Source: JBNGOQ01 sp050589645 (GTDB taxonomy: Bacteria > Bacteroidota > Bacteroidia > Flavobacteriales > Flavobacteriaceae). Taken from it: 64,000 nt of DNA. Positions within the stretch are counted from its first letter, which is position 1. Every line of letters begins with the position of its first letter. Made by a program: the position numbers and the translations under genes. Positions 35,098 through 44,483 of the stretch are shown here, one piece after another. The notes under the pieces are model-generated. The model made no database searches. It was not told where the DNA came from and worked only from the letters and a program-made list of their open reading frames with translations. The DNA lies in NCBI RefSeq assembly GCF_050589645.1, contig NZ_JBNGOQ010000002.1:496001-560000 (forward strand), in the 5' to 3' direction.

Positions 35098-35781
35098 TTA
35101 AACTTCTAATTTTTCAAGAACAATAATCTTATACATAGCACTCACAGGTACTTTTTTATTTTCAATTAACAAATGTGTTCTGCTTGCTTTTGTTACTCTA
35201 TCCAAATTGGCAATATATGATTTATGTGTGCGTTGGAAATTTTCAGATAATAATGTAGTGATATTAATAAGTGTTTCGGAAATCAGGTACATTCTTGAAT
35301 CTGTAAAGATTTTCAAATAATTTCCAAAACTCTGAATATACAGAATTGATTTAAATGAAATATTAACAGGCATGCCGTCATGTTTTATTTGAAGTTCTTC
35401 ACTTCCGCTATTTTTTTTGGACTGTTTAATTTTTGATGATGAAACCTTGTTTATTGCTTTCAAAAAACGTTCAATTTTTACGGGTTTCAATAAATAATCC
35501 ACAACACCATAATCATAACTTTCCAAGGCATACTCAGAATAAGCAGTAGTTAAAATAACTTTCGGTGGTTTTATCATGGAACGCAAAATTTCCATGCCAT
35601 TAAGTTCAGGCATTTCTATGTCCAGAAAGATGAGATCAAGGTCATTTTGCTGTGTGAAATTGATGAATTCAAGTGGATTTCCTGTACTAAAAACCAATTC
35701 AAAATTGTCAATTTTAGAACAATAATCCTCTAACACTTTTCGTGCAAGTATTTCATCGTCTACTATGCCAACTTTAATCAT
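35098..35781 (-). CDS. LytTR-family response regulator
   Basis: 227 residues. Receiver ~1-120: 'MIKVGIVDDEILAR', Asp in 'LIFLDIEMPELNG', 'VILTTAYSEYALESY', Lys in 'DYLLKPVKIERF'. LytTR domain ~130-227 ('LQIKHDGMPVNISFKSILYIQSFGNYLKIF', 'FQRTHKSYIANLDRV', 'VPVSAMYK'). It overlaps the upstream kinase gene by 8 bp, so the two are coupled. The divergent PD40/esterase genes are candidate targets. Confidence 0.9.
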   Translation of the reverse strand: MIKVGIVDDEILARKVLEDYCSKIDNFELVFSTGNPLEFINFTQQNDLDLIFLDIEMPELNGMEILRSMIKPPKVILTTAYSEYALESYDYGVVDYLLKPVKIERFLKAINKVSSSKIKQSKKNSGSEELQIKHDGMPVNISFKSILYIQSFGNYLKIFTDSRMYLISETLINITTLLSENFQRTHKSYIANLDRVTKASRTHLLIENKKVPVSAMYKIIVLEKLEV

Positions 35782-36808
35782 TGACCGCTTTTTTTAATTT
35801 TGAAACTGCTAAATCAATAGATAAATTTACATGATATTTTTCTTCTTTATCATCCATTTCCAATACGTGGGAATTAGGATATAATAGATTTAAACGTCTT
35901 CCCACATTTTCGAGGCCCAGTCCTGTTCTTTTCAATGAAGAAACTTTGTGGGGCTTTGAATTATCGACACAAAAGTGAAGAGTGGAGTTTTTTATAGTGG
36001 CAGAAATATCAATGGTACTCTGTTCATTCGTACTTTGGGCACCATGTTTAACCGCATTTTCAACAAATGGGATGAGCAACATCGGAGAAATCCTTAAGCC
36101 CGACGCGTCTCCGTCAATTAAAAATTCAATAGTACAACGTTTACTCAATCTTTTTTCTTCAAGCAATAAATAATTTTCTATAAACTCAAGCTCTTCTTTT
36201 AATAAAACGGTCTCTTTTTTAGAACTCTCCAATTGATACCTCATTAATTCTGAGAGCTGCATAACAAGGTCAGGAGTTTCTAACGATTGTTTCCGCGAAA
36301 GTGAATAAATACTATTTAAGGAATTGAATAAAAAATGTGGATTTACCTGTGCTTTTAAATAATTAAGCTCCATTTCTTTTTGTAATTTTTCTTTCTCGTC
36401 ATTTTCTCTTCGAAACATTATATTTCTTCTTAAAAAAAATGCAGACATACCCGTTCCGGTAGTATAAATAAGAAAGAAAAAGAATTTGGAAATACCTAAC
36501 CAACCATCCTTCCCATATCCCTTTAAATAAGAAACTAAAAATATGCTCCCCATGAGTAAGATGCCATATAAAAAATAGCGTCTCTTATCTAAAAAAAAAG
36601 GAATGAGAACAAAATGATTTATCCATATAACAGCCATAATAACAATGGCATAGCCAAGTCCCCATAAATAAAAAGAAAAAAGCGTATCATATCGATCTAT
36701 GAATATCCACCCGCTCATTAGTTCAAGAATAAGCACCAATAAAAAGGCGCCTATGTTTATAAGGATGGTATTCTTTAATGACTTTTTAAGCATCAACTTT
36801 ATGATCAA
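35774..36808 (-). CDS. LytS-type membrane histidine kinase
   Basis: 344 residues (or 339 from the internal MLKKSLKNT). Four membrane helices (~10-130), then the PF06580 kinase core with phospho-His in 'KAQVNPHFLFNSLNSIYSL', N-box in 'IPFVENAVKHGAQS' and G-box in 'GLGLENVGRRLNLLY'. Partner of the LytTR regulator with which it overlaps by 8 bp. Confidence 0.88.
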   Translation of the reverse strand: MIIKLMLKKSLKNTILINIGAFLLVLILELMSGWIFIDRYDTLFSFYLWGLGYAIVIMAVIWINHFVLIPFFLDKRRYFLYGILLMGSIFLVSYLKGYGKDGWLGISKFFFFLIYTTGTGMSAFFLRRNIMFRRENDEKEKLQKEMELNYLKAQVNPHFLFNSLNSIYSLSRKQSLETPDLVMQLSELMRYQLESSKKETVLLKEELEFIENYLLLEEKRLSKRCTIEFLIDGDASGLRISPMLLIPFVENAVKHGAQSTNEQSTIDISATIKNSTLHFCVDNSKPHKVSSLKRTGLGLENVGRRLNLLYPNSHVLEMDDKEEKYHVNLSIDLAVSKLKKAVND

Positions 36809-36975
36809 ACGAACTAAAGGTACTATCTAAGAATTCAAATTGGTATAAATCTATGCATATGCGCTTTAAAAATGACGAAATGACTTTATCATTTAATTGT
36901 TGTGTTTATCCTATTAATGGACTTGGACATTGAATATACCATACATTTATTCAACATTTATAAATACCAAGAATT

Positions 36976-37893
36976 ATGAAAAACAAAATTGGCCTTCTGC
37001 TTTTAGTACTTGTATTTACAATGTTTTTCAATTCATGCAATACTAAAAAAAATGAATCAAAAGACAGTGGTCCAACAACGATGGAAAACCCCTATTTTGG
37101 ACAAAAACCACCAGGTTTAATTCCAGAAGTTTTTGCGCCTGGAATTGTTTCGATCAATGGAAGGAATGAATCGGGTATTTCGTTTTCTCCTGATTTGGAC
37201 GAAGTATATTTTACGGTCAATAAAAAAGATGAAGAAACAGCTATCTATTTCTCAAAACGTAAAGGCAATAAATGGACTCCCGCTAAAAGGGCAAATTTTA
37301 CCAATGGGAAAAAAAATGAGGAATTATATCCATTCGTTGGTCTTAATGACAAAAGGATTTACTTCACCGCTTTGGATTCTATTTTTTCGGATGAGAAAAT
37401 TTGGTACGTAAACCGTTTAGAGGATTCCTGGAGTGATGCCATACAACTTGATTCACCTCTAAATGATGACCTGGTTTTTTATATTAATCAAGCTAAAAAC
37501 GGAGATCTTTTTTATACCAATATATCAAAGCGAAAAATGTATTATGCACCCAACAGAAATGGTGAATTTCCCGAAGTACAGGAAGTTGAACTTGAATTTG
37601 GTCATCACGGGTTTATTTCCCCATCTCAAGAGTATTTGCTGGTATATACCCAAAATAAAGAAAATGAAAAAAGAAAAGACCACGATATCTACGTCTGCTT
37701 TAAGGAAAAAGACGGGACATGGACAAAACCAATTCGCTTTGGAAATGAAGTAAATTCTAATTTTAACGAAGGGTGCCCGAGTATCACGCCAGATGGCAAA
37801 TATTTGTTTTTTACTAGATCTAACGACGAAGATGGGTTATCAAATTTGTATTGGGTGAGCACAACGATTATAGAAAAACTTAGACCCAAATAG
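36976..37893 (+). CDS. PD40-repeat lipoprotein
   Basis: 305 residues with lipoprotein signal MKNKIGLLLLVLVFTMFFNSC. PD40/WD40-like propeller motifs: 'ISFSPDLDEVYFTVNKKD', 'YPFVGLNDKRIYFTALD', 'FISPSQEYLLVYTQNK', 'PSITPDGKYLFFTRSNDEDG'. It ends 'TTIIEKLRPK', very like the end of 11623-13617 ('AQIIETLRSKQR'). The role is unknown; such domains often bind envelope proteins or glycans. It is divergent from the LytS/LytTR pair and upstream of a related hydrolase gene. Confidence 0.75.
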   Translation: MKNKIGLLLLVLVFTMFFNSCNTKKNESKDSGPTTMENPYFGQKPPGLIPEVFAPGIVSINGRNESGISFSPDLDEVYFTVNKKDEETAIYFSKRKGNKWTPAKRANFTNGKKNEELYPFVGLNDKRIYFTALDSIFSDEKIWYVNRLEDSWSDAIQLDSPLNDDLVFYINQAKNGDLFYTNISKRKMYYAPNRNGEFPEVQEVELEFGHHGFISPSQEYLLVYTQNKENEKRKDHDIYVCFKEKDGTWTKPIRFGNEVNSNFNEGCPSITPDGKYLFFTRSNDEDGLSNLYWVSTTIIEKLRPK

Positions 37894-38055
37894 GGAGGAA
37901 CGTATAGAGGGCATTATGAAAATGGCAATGATTTACCACTTGAATGATGGGTGAGTAGACCTTTTTGGTAGGACAAAGTATTGCTTTGGGCCAGACGAAG
38001 CGCAGATACCATTTGGCGGGTCGGGATTATAAATTGCAAACACAAAGAAGAAAAC

Positions 38056-40053
38056 ATGAAAATTACCAAATTAATACTATTGACATTTGCTATAGCGCTA
38101 AACACTGCCTTTGCTCAAGAAAATAAAGTAAACGATAACACGCATACAGTAGATAAGTCTTATTTAGAATTGCCTCGAATACAAGTAATCCCTATAGAGG
38201 ATACTAAAAATGACAGGCAATATGAACTGTATGTTAAACTTCCTGAAGGGTATTCGGAAAACAAGGATAAAAAATACCCTGTACTATATTTCACGGATGC
38301 TATGTGGCATATCGAAATACTATCTGCCTCCACAGAATACATGCTGGAAGACGTAATTCTAGTTGGAATTTCCTGGCAAAAAGACATAAATAAAGACCTG
38401 AAAAATGAAATGGGAGAGCATGTTAGTCGGTTCCGGGATTACAGCTTTCGACAATCAAATAAACCTGAAATTCAAACAAAATTTCAATTAGGGCAAGCTA
38501 ATAAACATTTAGATTTTATCCGCAATGACGTAATTAAGTATGTTGAAAATATGTATCGAACTGACCCAAACAGTCTTACTTATTTCGGTTATTCAATGGG
38601 CGGAGAATTTGGTGCTTATATACTACTGTCCCAACCTGATACCTTTAACAATTACATTCTTGGCAGTCCATCGATCAAAAATGAAGTTGCCCATTTATCT
38701 GAACTTAATATGAAGTTTGGACCTTTCGAGGCGTCAAATAGAAACTCGAGTCTGAATGCCAATGTTTTCATTTCATATGGCTCATTGGAAGAAGAGATGG
38801 TTGAACCTATCGAGGAGTTTGTTAAATTATTAAATGATAGAAGAGATGACGGTTTGTCCGTTTTAAAAGAAGTGATCGATGGTAATCATGGCACTGCATT
38901 CCCTATGACAGCAGTGCGCAGTGTAGCTTGGTTGTCATCCTTAATGAGTCATGTTTCAAGCCATAACTATGAGGTCTCATTCTGGGAGATTCCACATCTT
39001 AACAATGCATATATCAGTCCAACACCAGAGGATAGAAAAGACGGTATATCAGTTGATACATTAGCGGTGAACAGTAATGACCAAAACGCAATCCTCAACC
39101 TTTCCCAAGATATTTTTGATGGCAAACATGGAAGCTATGATGCCTTACTCATTTCACACAAAAACAAACTGGTTTTTGAATCCTATTATAAAAAAGGTCG
39201 TATCAACTTACCTCATGGACAAGCATCAGCGGTAAAAGCGTATACCAGTTTGGTTTTGGGCAGAGCTATTCAAATGGGTTACCTTTCCATGGAAGATCTA
39301 AACAAACCTTTGATCAGTTTTCTAAAAGATGTCGATCCTGAAAAAACTACCAAAGGCGCCGAAAAAATTACACTTCATAAGGCATTGACCATGCACGGAG
39401 GATTGAATATAGATAGAGATAAATGGAAAGAAATTGAGAAAGATTCGGTTCAACTAAAAGGCCAGGGGCTGGTCCGGACGCTCCTTGAGCAAAGCGGACC
39501 TATTACCTCAGGGTCTCAGACGTATCTGTATGGTAATTTTAATCCAATGTTGGTGATGACGGTCATTGACGCAGTTGTCCCAGGAACGGCTGAGAACTTT
39601 ATTAAAAGGGAGCTGCTTGACAAACTCGGCATTACAGAATATAAATGGTCAAATCATATTAGTGGTTTGCCAGAAGCAGGGTGGCGTGCAAGTATCATGT
39701 CTCGCGACATGCTCAAATTGGGTAATTTAGTTCTCAATAAGGGTAAATTAAATGGCGAGCAGCTTATTTCTGTAGAATATCTTGCCAAAGCCACTAGTGG
39801 CATTGTGAAACCTACTCAAGATTGGATGCCAAAAGACTATCGTTACGGTTATTTTTGGTATCAAACACTCGTAAAAGTAGATGATAAAAGTTATGATACC
39901 ACATTTGCTTGGGGAGGCGGTGGACAACGTGTAATAGTGATAGACGAACTTGACTTAACCATTGTAATTTCTGGTCATGATGGTGAGGATGAAATAATGA
40001 CTCAAATTTCTGAAATCATTATACCTGCGTTTTATCGAATACGCGATTTTTAA
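38056..40053 (+). CDS. secreted esterase - beta-lactamase-fold fusion
   Basis: 665 residues from ATG 38056 (MKITKLILLTFAIALNTAFAQ), preceded by 'aaagaagaaaac'. The frame is open to 37981. The N-terminal half (~35-305) is an esterase-D-type alpha/beta hydrolase with 'TYFGYSMGGEFGAYIL' (GxSxG) and 'VIDGNHGTAFPMTAVRS'. The C-terminal half (~335-660) is an S12 serine-hydrolase domain with 'ASAVKAYTSLVLGRAIQ' (SxxK = SAVK), strongly similar to 11623-13617 across this whole region. Together with the PD40 gene just upstream it carries the same set of domains as that other locus, plus an esterase. Probably periplasmic; the substrate is unknown. Confidence 0.82.
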   Translation: MKITKLILLTFAIALNTAFAQENKVNDNTHTVDKSYLELPRIQVIPIEDTKNDRQYELYVKLPEGYSENKDKKYPVLYFTDAMWHIEILSASTEYMLEDVILVGISWQKDINKDLKNEMGEHVSRFRDYSFRQSNKPEIQTKFQLGQANKHLDFIRNDVIKYVENMYRTDPNSLTYFGYSMGGEFGAYILLSQPDTFNNYILGSPSIKNEVAHLSELNMKFGPFEASNRNSSLNANVFISYGSLEEEMVEPIEEFVKLLNDRRDDGLSVLKEVIDGNHGTAFPMTAVRSVAWLSSLMSHVSSHNYEVSFWEIPHLNNAYISPTPEDRKDGISVDTLAVNSNDQNAILNLSQDIFDGKHGSYDALLISHKNKLVFESYYKKGRINLPHGQASAVKAYTSLVLGRAIQMGYLSMEDLNKPLISFLKDVDPEKTTKGAEKITLHKALTMHGGLNIDRDKWKEIEKDSVQLKGQGLVRTLLEQSGPITSGSQTYLYGNFNPMLVMTVIDAVVPGTAENFIKRELLDKLGITEYKWSNHISGLPEAGWRASIMSRDMLKLGNLVLNKGKLNGEQLISVEYLAKATSGIVKPTQDWMPKDYRYGYFWYQTLVKVDDKSYDTTFAWGGGGQRVIVIDELDLTIVISGHDGEDEIMTQISEIIIPAFYRIRDF

Positions 40054-40463
40054 TAGGAGCAAAAAGCTTAGCTTTTATTTTGGCGCTGGCAAGCGGCTGC
40101 AAATTATGTTTAAAATTCATGGCAGATAAAATTATCCTGTGGATGATTTTATCGGACGGCGAGATGATGAGGCTGCCTTTAAAGCTTCCAGCGTAATTAC
40201 CTTGTGTAAAAGGTAAATTAAAATGTACAACTAGTTAATATTGAAGTTTTTTATAACTAAGTGATACAATGCTGAAATGTGGAAGTCGCGGTCGCAAGAA
40301 GTTACGATCAAAAGGAAGAGAAATGATACATTCTGGCCAGTACTTAGGTTTGATGCATGTTTTTAATGCTATGAAGTCCAATTCAACATCCGAAATTCAT
40401 GGGGTGACCGCTCTACTATTTTCACAAAATCGGGAATAGCCATAATATACATGTGGTACCCAG
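40054..40463. other. intergenic region between convergent genes
   Basis: No gene is seen. Shortly after the esterase gene the self-complementary AAAAGCTTAGCTTTT followed by ATTTTGG may act as a weak terminator. Nothing else is recognised. Confidence 0.4.
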
Positions 40464-41957
40464 TTATTCTTTGACCTCCAAATCTTGTCTTTTTATGACT
40501 TTGCCTCCAATAACAACTTTCTCTATAGCATCATATGCTTCAATATCCATTAAAGGGTTTTTGGCCATCATAATTATATTTGCTTTTTTTCCGATGGCCA
40601 ATGAGCCAAGAGAAGAATCTAAATGAAAAGCTTTGGCATTATTAAATGTAGCGGACGCAAGTATTTTATTTAAAGGGACTCCAGCTTCTTTCATCAATTT
40701 AAGCTCCCAATTACCATTATGACCAGGTTGATTGCTATAAATTGGGCCAGATGGGGTATCTGAGCCAAATAGGATCAGGCCATTGTTATCAGAAAGGTAC
40801 TTTAAAGCTAGCATTGCATGACCTTGCACATGGTCATACATTGTATGAATCTCCTCTACAGTAAGTCCGCTAAAAATTTTTTTGCCAAACCATTGTGCTT
40901 CTTCCGTTTTATACCATTCAAGTAAATTTTTAGGTACCACCCTTTTTAAGCCAGGTCGATCAAGAAATTCAGTATCGACCAGTGCTTCCTCTCCTTCAAT
41001 AACAGTCAATGTAGGGGTATAGCCTATTTGCTTTTTAATTTGTAAATCCAACATGTTTTTTATCTCTATTGGAAGAGAATCAGAGGGCACATCCTTATAT
41101 TCTTCCCAGTTCCAAAGCCCGTGGGATATGATATCAACTCCTATATCCGTTAAAAATGAGTGTTCTTCAAATGAATTGGCGTGAACTGTCAAAACAAGCC
41201 CGTTGGAATGTGCTTCCATAAGCAAATCTTCCATAATGTCCTTGGTTGGCAAGGGCAACCCCTTCATGTGACCAAAACCTGATTCGTAATACGATTTTAC
41301 AGCAATGGCACCAGAATTTTTAATACGCTTGACCACTGCTTTGGGAGTGTGGTTTGTTGGACTATACTTATCTGGTATATTTTCTGCCTGACTTTCCATA
41401 TATATGAAATTTGGCAGGGCTTCAAATCGATATTCCATAGGTATATTGTTCATTGGGTAGCCATTTGCAACCGCAGCCCCTGAATGTCCAACATGATATA
41501 GATCGGGTTTTGCTTCTTCCATGTTAAAAGAAGTGATATCTTCTTCATACATGCCCCCAAGATCAATTAAAGTGGTAAAACCGTAGTATAAATAGCTTCG
41601 AGGCATTTGGCTTTTAAACCCGGTGGCCAGTTCAGGGTATTTTTCTATATGATGGGGAAGCATTCCCTGCACTCCTGGAAGATGAACATGACTATCGATC
41701 AACCCTGGAATTACGAATTTCCCGGTTCCATCGATCTGTTCAAATGTTCCGCTTATACTTGGCTCATCTTTGCCTACATAAACGATTTCATCTTTTTCAA
41801 CCACTAAATAACCTATATAAGGGCTGTACGTGCCATCTTCTGTTGAGATTATGGTAACATTCGATAGGTATACACCTTCCGTAAGATTCAGTTGTTCTTT
41901 ATTCTCCTGACAAGAGAATAAAATTGTAGCAAGGAGAGTAGTTAGTAACTTTTTCAT
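40464..41957 (-). CDS. amidohydrolase-family lipoprotein
   Basis: 497 residues with lipoprotein signal MKKLLTTLLATILFSC. Typical amidohydrolase (imidazolonepropionase/prolidase-like) layout: 'GKFVIPGLIDSHVHLPG' gives the HxH metal site, the next metal ligands are probably in 'LVLTVHANSFEEHSFL' and 'DIISHGLWNW', and the metal-site Asp is in 'LFGSDTPSG'. The ending 'LGSLAIGKKANIIMMAKNPL' plus 'VVIGGKVIKR' is the beta-sandwich signature. A periplasmic or surface metal-dependent hydrolase; the substrate is unknown. Confidence 0.85.
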   Translation of the reverse strand: MKKLLTTLLATILFSCQENKEQLNLTEGVYLSNVTIISTEDGTYSPYIGYLVVEKDEIVYVGKDEPSISGTFEQIDGTGKFVIPGLIDSHVHLPGVQGMLPHHIEKYPELATGFKSQMPRSYLYYGFTTLIDLGGMYEEDITSFNMEEAKPDLYHVGHSGAAVANGYPMNNIPMEYRFEALPNFIYMESQAENIPDKYSPTNHTPKAVVKRIKNSGAIAVKSYYESGFGHMKGLPLPTKDIMEDLLMEAHSNGLVLTVHANSFEEHSFLTDIGVDIISHGLWNWEEYKDVPSDSLPIEIKNMLDLQIKKQIGYTPTLTVIEGEEALVDTEFLDRPGLKRVVPKNLLEWYKTEEAQWFGKKIFSGLTVEEIHTMYDHVQGHAMLALKYLSDNNGLILFGSDTPSGPIYSNQPGHNGNWELKLMKEAGVPLNKILASATFNNAKAFHLDSSLGSLAIGKKANIIMMAKNPLMDIEAYDAIEKVVIGGKVIKRQDLEVKE

Positions 41958-42361
41958 TGATTATCGTCTTTGGTCGTTTAACCGAAGACGATTATATCTT
42001 AAGATCGTTACAGTTATTTGAATTTTCAGACTAACAGGTACGTATCAATTCTATGGTGCAAAACGGCAATATCTGTCATTAGGGCCAAGAAAGATAAAAT
42101 GCTAGGGAAGGAGTCTTTCCGGAATCCTCTACAATTGAACCACAATCCTCCTTTATTTCATTTCGGCGGACAGGTGTACTGGCGTTACCTGCCCGCCGTG
42201 GGGGGCAGGCGGGCACTCTTTAACCGAAACGATAGAGTAGGGGAATGCGGAGCACACCGAAGCTTGTGCCTCCGCTAAAGCTTTAGCGACATGTGGATAG
42301 CGTAGGTGAGTGTGTGGAATGGGAAAACATACTGAAATTTACGGTTTTTCCGTAATTTATT
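41958..42361. repeat. gene-free region with R2 repeat and hairpin
   Basis: Bases ~42100-42330 carry the longest R2 copy ('cctttatttcatttcggcggacaggtgtac', the GC palindrome TGCCCGCC...GGCGGGCA, 'gaagcttgtgcctccgctaaagctttagcgacatg', 'gtaggtgagtgtgtgg'). A hairpin AAATTTACGG-ttttt-CCGTAATTT follows at 42335-42358. No gene is seen. Confidence 0.6.
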
Positions 42362-42471
42362 TCTTGTTAAATTTTGTACATTTAACTACTCCAAAGAATT
42401 TACTTCCTACAGTTTACTTCCCCCTTTTACGAAAAATACCCCTTAATGGGTATTGCTTTGCTATTTAATAA
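42362..42471 (+). promoter_or_regulatory. shared upstream element R3, copy a
   Basis: 'cttgttaaattttgtacattta' matches 44753-44775, and 'ctccaaagaatttacttcctacagtttacttccccc' matches 55931-55966. Then TACCCCTTAATGGGTATTG. The doubled TTTACTTCC (14-bp spacing) looks like a tandem binding site. It lies directly upstream of the 42505 operon. The same element heads two other accessory operons. Confidence 0.55.
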
Positions 42472-42504
42472 AAAAGAATTTTAACGAGTAAAATTGATTT
42501 AAAT

Positions 42505-42774
42505 ATGCCTACTAAAGAAGAAATTCTAAATAAGGTTCATCTTGATATAGCTGAGTATGCCAGTTATCCAAAGGAGAAATTAAAGGATGAATTTATTTTA
42601 AAAGAAAATCCATTAAAAATGGATAACCCGAGCCTAAATTTTATGACTCTTTCACTAAGGGGATATGTAAAAAAACACAATTCTAAGCAAACTTTACTAG
42701 CGAAAGAGGTTAAAAAATCAAAATTAACAGTGAAACTTTTAGGAGAATTAGTTTTTGGAAAAATCAAAGGATAA
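42505..42774 (+). CDS. small hypothetical protein
   Basis: 89 residues, helical and basic ('ILNKVHLDIAEYASYPKEKLKDEFILKENPLKMD', 'LLAKEVKKSKLTVKLLGELVFG'). Roughly acyl-carrier-protein-like in helix spacing, but there is no DSL phosphopantetheine site, so I do not call it one. Its TAA overlaps the ATG of the next gene by one base (TAATG), so the two are translationally coupled. Confidence 0.6.
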   Translation: MPTKEEILNKVHLDIAEYASYPKEKLKDEFILKENPLKMDNPSLNFMTLSLRGYVKKHNSKQTLLAKEVKKSKLTVKLLGELVFGKIKG

Positions 42775-43622
42775 TGAGACACATATTTTTTTTAATTTTT
42801 CTCCCTGTAGTTGTTTTGGGACAAACTACATCAAAAAAAACGTCTTGGTTCGAAGAAAACGTAAGTATTCGTAAAACTTTTGACGGTTCAAAAAATGAGA
42901 ACAAACCTGCCACCTTTGCTTTATTTGAAGATCATAGATCTGATAATGATTTTATAAGCGCAGATATAGCGATTAAAATTGTAGAGTGGGAGTTATTCGA
43001 AAATACCGGCAGTATTCTTTCCTTATTTCCTGTTGTAGAATATCATCGATCTTCAAATGATAATGATGAAAAAGATAAATTGAGTGCAGGTTTAAATGTG
43101 GAATATTATCTTGGAAATCAAGGGATTCTTAGACCTTATTTGCTTTCAAACTTTGCCTTTAAAAGGAATCTACTCGAAAGTACTAATGAAATTAAATATG
43201 TCGGACAATTATCTTTATTTGGCACTAAACCTGGACAACCAGGTTATAAATTAAGATTTGATAATGAAGAAGGAGATTATAAAGGAACGTACTATCCATA
43301 TTTGGGATTTGAATACAATGAGATACCAGATTTAATTGCCGAAGGTGAAATAGAGAACTTATCCATCATATTCGTTAGAGTTTTCTTTGAATATTGGTTT
43401 TCACCAAAATCAGTTCAATTCATATTAAATGGAATATATCGGAATTTAATTTCGGCTAGCACAATCAAGAATGATTTACCACTTGTAAACCTTTCTTTAA
43501 ATTATTATCCAGGTAACCAGGATAAAATTAGTATCGGATTGGATTATAAAAACGGTTATGACCCAGATTCAAAATTCACAAAAGTTGAAAGTACATCTTT
43601 AAGCCTGAAATTAAATTTTTAG
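42774..43622 (+). CDS. outer-membrane barrel-like protein
   Basis: 282 residues with signal peptide MRHIFFLIFLPVVVLGQ. Alternating strands ('SAGLNVEYYLGNQGILRPYLLSNFAFKRNLL', 'YYPYLGFEYNEI', 'IIFVRVFFEYWFSPKSVQFIL', 'LVNLSLNYYPGNQDKISIGLDY') end in 'STSLSLKLNF', as expected of an outer-membrane barrel. No family assigned. Coupled to the small gene upstream. Confidence 0.65.
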   Translation: MRHIFFLIFLPVVVLGQTTSKKTSWFEENVSIRKTFDGSKNENKPATFALFEDHRSDNDFISADIAIKIVEWELFENTGSILSLFPVVEYHRSSNDNDEKDKLSAGLNVEYYLGNQGILRPYLLSNFAFKRNLLESTNEIKYVGQLSLFGTKPGQPGYKLRFDNEEGDYKGTYYPYLGFEYNEIPDLIAEGEIENLSIIFVRVFFEYWFSPKSVQFILNGIYRNLISASTIKNDLPLVNLSLNYYPGNQDKISIGLDYKNGYDPDSKFTKVESTSLSLKLNF

Positions 43623-43696
43623 AGCTTATTACTAAAGAAACCAATAAAACTTAAAAGTTATATCAACCCAATCATTAATCATTAAAAAATTTAATT

Positions 43697-43852
43697 ATGG
43701 CTTATCATTCTATCATGAGTAATATTTATCATGTGTACCAAAGGTGTACGGTAGGGAATAATATTGAAAAGGACAATCTAAGAAGCGGAACCGGCGGTAA
43801 GAGACTTTGCAAAACCTGTCAAGAAATAAGGGAAGGTAAAAGGTCTAGATAG
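43697..43852 (+). CDS. 51-residue CxxC mini-protein
   Basis: MAYHSIMSNIYHVYQRCTVG..., ending 'GGKRLCKTCQEIREGKRSR'. One Cys plus a CKTC pair could bind a metal. It is preceded by 'attaaaaaatttaattATG' and followed 64 bp later by the DUF1353 gene on the same strand. Too short for most gene callers, but the frame, composition and the C...CxxC arrangement support it. Function unknown. Confidence 0.5.
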   Translation: MAYHSIMSNIYHVYQRCTVGNNIEKDNLRSGTGGKRLCKTCQEIREGKRSR

Positions 43853-43916
43853 GGTTTTGAATATTATTAACGTATTGCCACAATAATACAAACAAGTTAC
43901 AACCAAAATATTTCAA

Positions 43917-44483
43917 ATGGCTTTAGGAAAAAGGTCCTTATCGAAACCAAAGGTTTACAAGTTCGTGCACCAAGATGATGAGTATATACAGACCAATATC
44001 AAGGGAATCGAATACAAGAATGAACGAGGTTGGCTCGAAATTAATAAGAATGGTAGAATCTATTTAAATACTTCGTGTTATGATGGATATGCGTGGGATG
44101 GTTGTACGCCTAAATTCGAGCTATTTGATTTTTTGATTGGTACTCCTGATGGAAAATTAGATTATGGAACCGAAAAGCCCATTACCTATTTTGCTTCAAT
44201 GACACATGACCTGCTATACCAGCTAAAAAGAGAATTACCATTATCGCGCAAAACCGTGGATGTTCTGTTTTATTTGATATTAAAGGATTCCGGATTTATT
44301 TGGTCTGGGGTATACTATTTTTTTGTTCGTGCATTTGGTGGAATTTTATTTCCTGGTTGGAAAACAAAGGAAAAGATCAAAAACATTGTAATTGAAGAGT
44401 GCTCATGGATAGAAAGAACTAAAGAGGAGCTTAAAAAAATTAATTTACCAAATGAGGTAAATCATCCGTTCTTGAAAATTTAA
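43917..44483 (+). CDS. DUF1353-family protein
   Basis: 188 residues. 'YDGYAWDGCTPKFELFDFLIGTPDG', 'ASMTHDLLYQLKRELPLSRKTVDVLFYLILKDSG' and 'GVYYFFVRAFGGILFPGW' match the DUF1353 pattern (WDG...P, HDxLY, aromatic tail), a family frequent in phages and mobile DNA. The conserved His/Asp residues suggest a hydrolase, but no activity can be assigned here. It may form an operon with the CxxC mini-protein. Confidence 0.7.
   Translation: MALGKRSLSKPKVYKFVHQDDEYIQTNIKGIEYKNERGWLEINKNGRIYLNTSCYDGYAWDGCTPKFELFDFLIGTPDGKLDYGTEKPITYFASMTHDLLYQLKRELPLSRKTVDVLFYLILKDSGFIWSGVYYFFVRAFGGILFPGWKTKEKIKNIVIEECSWIERTKEELKKINLPNEVNHPFLKI

Noticed and set aside
42505..42774. Acyl carrier protein
   Set aside because: Helix spacing is vaguely similar, but the Ser of the DSL phosphopantetheine site is missing and no partner enzymes are nearby.
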